Shown here piece by piece: positions 1-4,805 of a DNA stretch of 6,865 nt (within the stretch, counting starts at the first letter, position 1; each line of letters opens with the position of its first letter). Made by a program: the position numbers and the translations under genes. Below the pieces are notes generated by a model, which saw nothing but the letters and a program-made list of their open reading frames with translations, was not told where the DNA came from and did not search any database. This DNA is from Clostridia bacterium (lineage in GTDB: Bacteria > Bacillota_A > Clostridia > Oscillospirales > CAG-272): positions 1 through 6,865 of the forward strand of contig JAFTRT010000158.1 of assembly GCA_017462145.1 (NCBI GenBank), given 5' to 3'.

Positions 1-20
1 ATATTTATTTGGATGTGGTA

Positions 21-49
21 TTGACATCCTTCCCGGGAGGGGGTATAAT
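21..49 (+). promoter_or_regulatory. Consensus sigma-A promoter for the YD-repeat lipoprotein gene
   Basis: A perfect -35 TTGACA (21-26) and a perfect -10 TATAAT (44-49) are separated by 17 bp. Transcription should begin near 56-57, leaving a leader of about 70 nt before the ATG at 127. The spacer contains the palindrome TCCCGGGA (31-38), extended by c28/c29 pairing with g40/g41 around one mismatch. This could be a repressor operator or simply GC-rich spacer. The leader also carries a short repeat, GATTCTG, at 64-70 and 92-98. Confidence 0.85.
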
Positions 50-113
50 GGTATGGAGCTGAGGATTCTGCGGGGGAGCCCGTGGGAAAGCGATTCTGTT
101 GATTGGTTATGGG

Positions 114-119
114 AAAGGA
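114..119 (+). promoter_or_regulatory. Ribosome binding site deciding the start at 127
   Basis: AAAGGA lies 7 nt before the ATG at 127. The earlier in-frame candidates, TTG at 103 and ATG at 109, have no purine-rich site at a usable distance and would add eight polar or charged residues before the signal peptide. The 127 start is therefore preferred. Confidence 0.7.
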
Positions 120-126
120 ACCGAAT

Positions 127-1308
127 ATGAATGGACGGAAACGAATTTTTTCTTTGATTTTGGCGTGCCTGCTGGTGCTGTTGGTGTGCGCTTGTGACAG
201 TACGGGCGGCGGATCCGAGACCGATCCCTCGGGAGACGGAAGGGGCAGTACGGAGGCGAGCATCACCACCGAGGCAAGCACCACCACGGGCAACCAAGGT
301 GCACAGGAGCCTTCCGAAGAGGAGACCACCGATGGCAGAGAACAGGGATATCAAGAGGCAATCAACGATTTGCGTCGTTTACTGGAAAATACCTACTCGG
401 ATGCGGAGCTGTGCAGCGAAGAATGGATCCTGACGCTGTCCTCCCAAAGCGATGCGGACCTTCCCATGGCGGCCAAGCAAACCGAATGGAAGGATCTGTA
501 TGAGCGATTTGTATCCTTTGGAGACTACAAGCAGTCTCGTGAGATGGTGGAACGGTTCTCTGTCATCCAAAACGGAAGCGTGTCGGTCCAACAGATCAGC
601 CGTCTCCAAAATGGGGGAGAGCACATCACCGACAACGTGGATAACTATATTTTGGATGACCTGGGCAGAAGAGTGTGGCAGGGATTTGATTATAAAGGTT
701 GGGGCGGAACCGTCTTTGTGTACGACGAGGACGGAAGGCTCATCCGAGAGGGAAACACTTTTCACCAGTATGACGAGCAAGGGCGTCTTACGTTGTCTCG
801 TGAGTTGACTGCCGATCTGGACACGTACATGGCGGTGGTTTATACTTATGATGACGGGGGAAACTGTATCCAAAAGATCTGTCGCTACAAGACCGCTGTT
901 AACATCACCTACACGTATACCTATGACGATCAGGGCAGGGTGATCCATGCAGAGAATCTGTATGAGCGGCCTCACGATCGGGTATCCAGCAAACGGATCA
1001 TCGACTATACCTACACCTATGACGACGAAGAAAATTGCATCTTGATCAAGCAGCACAGCGTTGGTCAGGGCGGTATTTACAGCAGCACGATCGACGTTGT
1101 GGAGATCTACTCCCAAGCGGGCAACCTGATGGATTCCTTTGACTATTTCTGCTCAGCAACCGATTGTGCAGATGCTTATGTGACGGATGTTCAGTATGAG
1201 AACGGACTTCCCGTTCGTATTGCTTTTGCGAACGGAAGCACCTTTGTCTTTTCGTATTCCACTGCGTACCTATTTGATGACACGGGCTTGACGCTTTCGG
1301 TCTCTTGA
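127..1308 (+). CDS. YD-repeat (RHS-like) surface lipoprotein
   Basis: The 393-residue product begins with a lipoprotein signal peptide: basic MNGRKR, a hydrophobic stretch at about 7-20, and a lipobox-like V-C-A-C ending at Cys23. It should be lipidated and anchored outside the membrane. Residues 24-75 form a Gly/Ser/Thr/Glu-rich linker that includes the short repeat TEASITTEASTTT (42-54). A helical segment follows, containing GDYKQSREM (132-140), which resembles the 'dYkdS' motif common in Clostridial surface proteins. From about 174 onward there are degenerate YD repeats, such as VYDEDGRLI, QYDEQGRLT, YTYDDGGNC (239-247), YTYDDQGRV (264-272) and YTYDDEENC (296-304). YD repeats in RHS/Tc proteins build beta-rich shells or bind carbohydrate. 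Here there is no RHS core, no autocleavage motif and no C-terminal toxin, so this is likely a small beta-rich surface protein of unknown ligand. It has its own promoter and ends at a shared bidirectional terminator. Lipoprotein status is fairly certain; the function is not. Confidence 0.85.
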   Translation: MNGRKRIFSLILACLLVLLVCACDSTGGGSETDPSGDGRGSTEASITTEASTTTGNQGAQEPSEEETTDGREQGYQEAINDLRRLLENTYSDAELCSEEWILTLSSQSDADLPMAAKQTEWKDLYERFVSFGDYKQSREMVERFSVIQNGSVSVQQISRLQNGGEHITDNVDNYILDDLGRRVWQGFDYKGWGGTVFVYDEDGRLIREGNTFHQYDEQGRLTLSRELTADLDTYMAVVYTYDDGGNCIQKICRYKTAVNITYTYTYDDQGRVIHAENLYERPHDRVSSKRIIDYTYTYDDEENCILIKQHSVGQGGIYSSTIDVVEIYSQAGNLMDSFDYFCSATDCADAYVTDVQYENGLPVRIAFANGSTFVFSYSTAYLFDDTGLTLSVS

Positions 1309-1327
1309 ACGGTCGCATCAGCGGTAC

Positions 1328-1379
1328 CGTAAACAAGACACGCCGTTTGGAGTATTCCAAACGGCGTGTCTTGTTTACG
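1328..1379. terminator. Bidirectional intrinsic terminator between convergent lipoprotein genes
   Basis: A perfect 24-bp inverted repeat (1328-1351 with 1356-1379) encloses a 4-nt GTAT loop. The GC-rich core, GACACGCCG, is flanked by an A-rich 5' arm and a T-rich 3' arm (TTGTTT), so the transcript from either strand ends in a GC hairpin followed by a U-rich stretch. It sits 19 nt after the + strand stop. It also contains the TAA stop (1375-1377) of the - strand gene, which therefore terminates inside the hairpin. Confidence 0.88.
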
Positions 1380-2280
1380 ATTTGGTTGCTTCGATTACGG
1401 TGGTGCCGTAATCGGTAAAGATCCATGTGGTCAGTCCGGAGGTGGTAACGGTGTCGTTGTTCATTTCCATGGCTTGGCTGTAATCACATACCAGCTTTAG
1501 GATCTTGCCATCAGCGGACAGGGTGGCTTCGGCATTTTTGATCACGATCACGGCGGGAACCTCCATAGTGGAGACACTGTCGTCACCGCCTACTACAACG
1601 CTTTCCAAATTTTTTTGGATGGTGATCGTTTCGGTGATCTTGTAGGTTTGGGTTTCGGCATCATAGACAAAATGCTCGTAGCCCTCCAAAACGGTCAAAA
1701 ATAACTGTGCGTATTGCACTTTTTGCGCTTTGGCGATCTCACCGTCATAGACCATGATTTCGGCATTGGAGTCGGTGATCTGAGCGTTTTCATCCGCTGC
1801 AAAGAGCTGGAGGGCCATCTTGTCTGCCGTCATGTTACAAATGGTCTTGACACGGGAGGTGGAAGCGGGAAAGCTGTTGGTTGCGGAGGTAACAGTCATC
1901 ACACCTTCGGTGGTGAGGGTGTAATTTTCAAAATTGGCTGCCGAGAGCATGGTGTCCCATTTGCTTTTGCTGATACCGGCAAATGTGACGGAGGCGTTTT
2001 CTGTGGCCTTGCAGACGGAGCATTCCTTCTGTGCCACGCCGTCACTTTCAGGGGTTGCATCGGATATCACGCCCCGATCCACCCAAGTGTGCTCGGCTTT
2101 GTCCTTCTGTTTCGGGCAGGATTCACCGATACATTCATGCCAGTGAGAGGTTTTGTCGTATGTCCACTCCGACCGGAAGCTGTGTTCATGGGGTTCTTCG
2201 GTTTCGTTGCAGCTGACCAAAGCGGTGCAAAGAGAAAGGCAGAGGAAGAGTGCTGTCATACAAGAAAGAAGTCGTTTCAT
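1375..2280 (-). CDS. Lipoprotein with an N-terminal Cys/His-rich module
   Basis: The 301-residue product has a signal peptide (MKRLLSCMTALFLCLSLCTA) and a textbook lipobox L-V-S-C with the lipidated Cys at 24. Directly after it comes a Cys/His/Trp-rich segment at about 31-90: HEH (31-33), W39, SHWHEC (45-50), C55, HTW (64-66), and the pair C87-x-x-C90. This 'HxH...HWHxC...C...HxW...CxxC' arrangement recurs in gut Clostridial surface proteins and could bind a metal or form a small disulphide or zinc fold; that is inference. Residues from about 100 to 301 look like a beta-rich domain reminiscent of lipoprotein-carrier-type folds, with alternating hydrophobic strands and no catalytic signature I recognise. 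The start is supported by AGGAGG 5 nt upstream of the ATG. The gene is monocistronic, converges on the upstream + strand lipoprotein gene, and its stop codon lies inside the shared terminator stem. Function unknown. Confidence 0.88.
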   Translation of the reverse strand: MKRLLSCMTALFLCLSLCTALVSCNETEEPHEHSFRSEWTYDKTSHWHECIGESCPKQKDKAEHTWVDRGVISDATPESDGVAQKECSVCKATENASVTFAGISKSKWDTMLSAANFENYTLTTEGVMTVTSATNSFPASTSRVKTICNMTADKMALQLFAADENAQITDSNAEIMVYDGEIAKAQKVQYAQLFLTVLEGYEHFVYDAETQTYKITETITIQKNLESVVVGGDDSVSTMEVPAVIVIKNAEATLSADGKILKLVCDYSQAMEMNNDTVTTSGLTTWIFTDYGTTVIEATKS

Positions 2281-2285
2281 TGGAT

Positions 2286-2291
2286 CCTCCT
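2286..2291 (-). promoter_or_regulatory. Strong ribosome binding site of the Cys/His lipoprotein gene
   Basis: Read on the minus strand, AGGAGG ends 5 nt before the ATG (2280-2278). It is a near-ideal Shine-Dalgarno site and fixes the start codon. Confidence 0.85.
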
Positions 2292-2305
2292 AAATTGTTT
2301 TTTTC

Positions 2306-2334
2306 AGTATATCATGGAATCCTATGAATGTCAA
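2306..2334 (-). promoter_or_regulatory. Sigma-A promoter for the Cys/His lipoprotein gene
   Basis: On the minus strand, a perfect -35 TTGACA (2334-2329) and a -10 TATACT (2311-2306, 5 of 6 consensus) are separated by 17 bp. The predicted start point is near 2299, giving a short leader of about 20 nt that holds the AGGAGG site. It points away from the promoter at 2439-2467. Confidence 0.8.
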
Positions 2335-2438
2335 GTGTTGGCAATTGCTTTGAACCATCTTCTGCGGCTTTGTGCCAAAAGACGACATGAACGGAGCAAA
2401 GTTGTCCGTTTGCGGAATGGTTTGTCCTCCTCTTTGAG
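2335..2438. other. Divergent intergenic core with weak inverted repeats
   Basis: This 104-bp stretch lies between the two divergent promoters. It holds no supported gene. It contains an inverted repeat AACGGA (2390-2395) / TCCGTT (2405-2410) with a 9-nt loop. A wider pair, AACCAT (2353-2358) / ATGGTT (2417-2422), encloses it. The arms are short, so a shared operator or a structured element is possible but unproven. Confidence 0.3.
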
Positions 2439-2467
2439 TTGACATTTTTCCTCTCTTGCGGTATAAT
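2439..2467 (+). promoter_or_regulatory. Consensus sigma-A promoter of the phosphatase/glycosidase-like operon
   Basis: Perfect TTGACA (2439-2444) and perfect TATAAT (2462-2467) with a 17-bp spacer. Predicted transcription starts near 2474. The leader is about 28 nt and carries GAGAGG (2488-2493), 8 nt before the ATG at 2502. Confidence 0.88.
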
Positions 2468-2501
2468 AATTCTATCAAGGTGAAAAAGAGAGGACGATGA
2501 C

Positions 2502-3248
2502 ATGATCCTATATTATATTCGGCACGGCGATCCCATCTACGATCCGGATTCATTGACCCCCTTGGGACAGCGGCAGGCTGAGGCCGTGGCCAAGCGGCTT
2601 GCGCTGTTTGGCGTAGATGAGGTGTATTCCTCTACCTCCACCCGAGCCATACAGACGGCACAGCCCACCTGCGAGCTGACGGGACTTTCCTGCCACACCA
2701 TGGATTGGATGCATGAGAAGCATGGCTTTTCGGCTTGCTCCTATCCCATGGATGACGGACATCAAACGTGGCTGTGGTCTCATCCCAAATATTCTCAGCT
2801 TCTTTGTTCCCGTGAGATTCGGGAAATGGGAGATCGGTGGTATGAGCATCCTGCCTTTGATGGGCTTGGCTTTGTGTCCTATTTTCAAAGGGTGAGACGG
2901 GAAGCGGATGCGTGGTTGGCCTCGCTGGGCTTTGAGCACGATAGAGAAAAGGGACTTTACAAGGTGACGGCCAAGCAGACCGACAAGCGTATTGCGTTGT
3001 TTGCCCATGAGGGGTTTGGAAAGGTCTTTTTGAGCGAGGTGTTGGACGTTCCGTATCCCTATTATGCCGAGCATTTTGAATTGCGGCATACGGGAATGAC
3101 CGCCATCCTGTTTGACGAGGGACGGGAAAATTATCATCTGAATGGTTATGCACGAGCCAGAGTGATGACGCTCTCCAATGATTCTCACCTGTACCGTGAT
3201 GGCTTGCCTTTGGGGCATACCAGTACGGGGATGAGACAACGGTACTGA
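2502..3248 (+). CDS. Histidine phosphatase superfamily protein (phosphoglycerate-mutase-like)
   Basis: The 248-residue cytoplasmic protein has no signal peptide. It shows the family core in order. The N-terminal strand and phospho-acceptor motif is YYIRHGDP, with Arg7 and His8. LTPLGQRQAEAVAKRL (18-33) is the usual helix after the active site. SSTSTRAIQTAQ (43-54) contains the phosphate-binding Arg48. The second catalytic His169 lies in LFAHEGFGKVF (166-176). By family knowledge His8 is phosphorylated during phosphate-ester hydrolysis or transfer. It is somewhat longer than a minimal ~200-residue member because of a long insert between Arg48 and His169 (about 60-160) and a polar C-terminal tail after about 222. 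The proton-donor acid is not obvious. A glycosidase-like gene follows after 29 nt with no terminator between, so the substrate may be a sugar phosphate; that is inference from context. Family assignment is strong; a specific name such as cobC or gpmB is not justified. Confidence 0.9.
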   Translation: MILYYIRHGDPIYDPDSLTPLGQRQAEAVAKRLALFGVDEVYSSTSTRAIQTAQPTCELTGLSCHTMDWMHEKHGFSACSYPMDDGHQTWLWSHPKYSQLLCSREIREMGDRWYEHPAFDGLGFVSYFQRVRREADAWLASLGFEHDREKGLYKVTAKQTDKRIALFAHEGFGKVFLSEVLDVPYPYYAEHFELRHTGMTAILFDEGRENYHLNGYARARVMTLSNDSHLYRDGLPLGHTSTGMRQRY

Positions 3249-3266
3249 TCGGGAGCGATGGAAAGC

Positions 3267-3271
3267 GAGGA
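3267..3271 (+). promoter_or_regulatory. Ribosome binding site deciding the start at 3278
   Basis: GAGGA ends 6 nt before the ATG at 3278. It touches the alternative in-frame ATG at 3272, which is too close for initiation. The 3278 start is therefore preferred, shortening the protein by two residues. Confidence 0.65.
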
Positions 3272-3277
3272 ATGGCT

Positions 3278-4645
3278 ATGAAAGCAAAAATTTGTTTTTT
3301 TGACGACTTTTACGTTGCCGCCCGTCCGGGCACCGTCAGACGGACCTTCCGCCCCGAAAAGTTAGGGGAGTACGTGGATGACAATCCCTATCAGACCTAT
3401 ACCAGCTTCTTTTACGATCCCAACGTAGGCAAGTATCGTTTGTACTATGAGGTGCCAATGTCCCCTCGCAGTACCGAGATCCGCAAGCTGCTGTTGGCAG
3501 AGGCCGACACGGTGGAGGATCTGATCGGAGGAAAGGGAACACTTTGCGAAGTAGAGGGTTTGGATCCGGACGGAATTCACGGCTGCTCGGTGGCACTTTG
3601 CACCCATGAGGGCAGAGTGGACAACTACATTTTGGCAGGCAATTTTCGGGCCAACGACCGAAGCCGTCGGTGTATGTTTACCGCTCATTCCAAGGATGGT
3701 ATTCATTTCACCGATATGAGAAAGATCCATGAGGATTACAGTGACGCTTACAACGGTGTGTATTACAATCCTCATACGGAGGAGTATTCCATTCTGATGC
3801 GGGCTACCATCATGGATCGCCGTATTTTTCGGATGACGTCCCGGGATTTTTGTCAGTGGAGCCGTCCCACGCTTATGCTTCATCCTGCGGCAGACGGAAA
3901 CAACGGGGTGCAGTTTTATTCCATGGGTGCCAACGAGGCCGATGGTATGTTCTACGGCCTTGTATGGCGATTTATGACCGACATGGGACAGCCCGATCTG
4001 ACCGATCTGTACGGCTATATGGACTGCGATCTGTACTACAGTTATGACGGTGAGCATTTCAGCCCCACGGGGCTCTCTCCCGTTTGCGAGCGTCCTTTGC
4101 CGCCCGAATTTGGCTGCAAACAGCTTTGGCTTTTGAATACCTGCAACACCCCCGATGGAAGAACGGTGCTGTGCGGCGGTGCTACTGCCATTATGCACGG
4201 ATCGGACAAGGTTTTGCGTAAATTTTCCACCACCGCCTTTTACGGGATCCGCAAGGACGGCTTTTGCGCCATTGAGGGCTTGGGAAAGAGCAGTATGGTC
4301 TATTTGAAGCGATTCGTTTGTCACGGCGGAGAGCTTTCCGTCAATTGCAACGCTTGTCTCGGTACGCTGACGGTGGCTATTTTGGACGATCAAGGAAGGC
4401 CTTACGAGGGATTCTCCTTTGAGGATTGTATTCCTTTTGAGAACGAGGAGAGCACGGACAAGGTGATCCGTTGGAAGAACGCAACCCTGAATTCCTTGCA
4501 GGGAAAGCCCATCCGTCCGGCCATTCGCTTAAACGGTGCCATGCTGTATACGGTCACGCTGGAGGGAAGTCCTTGCTTCCGTCATCCGCAGATCAGTATG
4601 GGCAATCTGTTGCCTGTGTTGCCCATTGACCATTCCTACGATTAA
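3278..4645 (+). CDS. GH32/GH43-like five-bladed propeller protein, putative intracellular glycosidase
   Basis: The 455-residue protein lacks a signal peptide. Residues 1 to about 330 look like a beta-propeller of the GH32/GH43 type. Blade-like signatures include YDPNVGKYRLYYE (46-58), HSKDGIHF (137-144), YYNPHTEEYSILMR (162-175), TSRDFCQW (187-194) and YSYDGEHF (254-261). The C-terminal part (about 335-430) carries a beta-sandwich pattern: GTLTVAILDDQGRPYEGFS, then DCIPF, then VIRWKN, then LQGKPIRPAIRL and LYTVTLEG. In my knowledge of the family this 'GyS..DC.p...D...V.Wk....l..l.GkPvrl.f.l..a.lYsf' pattern accompanies GH32-like propellers in Firmicutes. The classical GH32 motifs WMNDPNG, RDP and EC are absent, so the substrate and even catalysis are uncertain; it could be a divergent hydrolase or a non-catalytic sugar binder. 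It is the second gene of an operon with the phosphatase and ends at a strong terminator. Confidence 0.75.
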   Translation: MKAKICFFDDFYVAARPGTVRRTFRPEKLGEYVDDNPYQTYTSFFYDPNVGKYRLYYEVPMSPRSTEIRKLLLAEADTVEDLIGGKGTLCEVEGLDPDGIHGCSVALCTHEGRVDNYILAGNFRANDRSRRCMFTAHSKDGIHFTDMRKIHEDYSDAYNGVYYNPHTEEYSILMRATIMDRRIFRMTSRDFCQWSRPTLMLHPAADGNNGVQFYSMGANEADGMFYGLVWRFMTDMGQPDLTDLYGYMDCDLYYSYDGEHFSPTGLSPVCERPLPPEFGCKQLWLLNTCNTPDGRTVLCGGATAIMHGSDKVLRKFSTTAFYGIRKDGFCAIEGLGKSSMVYLKRFVCHGGELSVNCNACLGTLTVAILDDQGRPYEGFSFEDCIPFENEESTDKVIRWKNATLNSLQGKPIRPAIRLNGAMLYTVTLEGSPCFRHPQISMGNLLPVLPIDHSYD

Positions 4646-4652
4646 AGAAAAG

Positions 4653-4690
4653 AAAAGGACAGAGAACGAGAGACGTTTTCTGTCCTTTTT
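4653..4690 (+). terminator. Rho-independent terminator after the glycosidase-like gene
   Basis: A 16-bp stem (4653-4668 with 4674-4689, one G-U pair) and an AGAGA loop are followed by the T-run at 4686-4690. It begins 8 nt after the TAA stop and closes the phosphatase/glycosidase-like operon, so the next gene needs its own promoter. Confidence 0.9.
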
Positions 4691-4703
4691 GTGTGGACGG
4701 ACA

Positions 4704-4735
4704 TTTTTTTTGCAAAAACGGTTTTTTTTTGAAAA
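4704..4735 (+). promoter_or_regulatory. Phased A/T tracts upstream of a promoter (possible UP element)
   Basis: Runs T8 (4704-4711), A5 (4714-4718), T9 (4722-4730) and A4 (4732-4735) end 5 bp before the -35 hexamer at 4741. Such tracts can bend DNA or contact the RNA polymerase alpha subunit. The runs lie outside the -35 to -10 spacer, so simple promoter phase variation by slippage is not expected. Confidence 0.4.
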
Positions 4736-4740
4736 GTGCC

Positions 4741-4769
4741 TTGTCTTTGAAAAACAGGTATGGTATGAT
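4741..4769 (+). promoter_or_regulatory. Extended -10 promoter of the large downstream gene
   Basis: -35 TTGTCT (4 of 6) is followed, after 17 bp, by -10 TATGAT (4764-4769), which is preceded by TGG (extended -10 TGn). The weaker -35 is offset by the extended -10 and the A/T tracts upstream. Predicted transcription starts near 4776, giving a leader of about 30 nt with AAAGGAG (4792-4798), 7 nt before the ATG at 4806. Confidence 0.72.
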
Positions 4770-4805
4770 AGGGTAAGCCATTTCCATGTTGAAAGGAGAT
4801 CTGTG

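Noticed and set aside
379..1116. Minus-strand 245-codon frame opposite the YD-repeat lipoprotein
   Set aside because: The hydrophobic Val/Ile-rich sequence is the antisense image of the YD-repeat codons; no ribosome binding site.
1714..2442. Plus-strand 242-codon frame opposite the Cys/His lipoprotein
   Set aside because: It is antisense to a gene with a clear lipobox, ribosome site and promoter, and it continues through that promoter.
2497..2505. Two-codon frame ATG-ACA-TGA overlapping the phosphatase start
   Set aside because: It is only 3 nt from the GAGAGG site, too close for efficient initiation; likely coincidence.
2290..2553. Minus-strand 87-codon open frame spanning the divergent intergenic region
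   Set aside because: It crosses both promoters and the start of the phosphatase gene, has no suitable ribosome binding site, and its composition is not protein-like; treated as a chance frame.
3362..4393. Long minus-strand open frame (343 codons) opposite the glycosidase-like gene
   Set aside because: It is antisense to a well-supported gene with clear family patterns and has no recognisable motif; the frame is a by-product of the codon use on the other strand.
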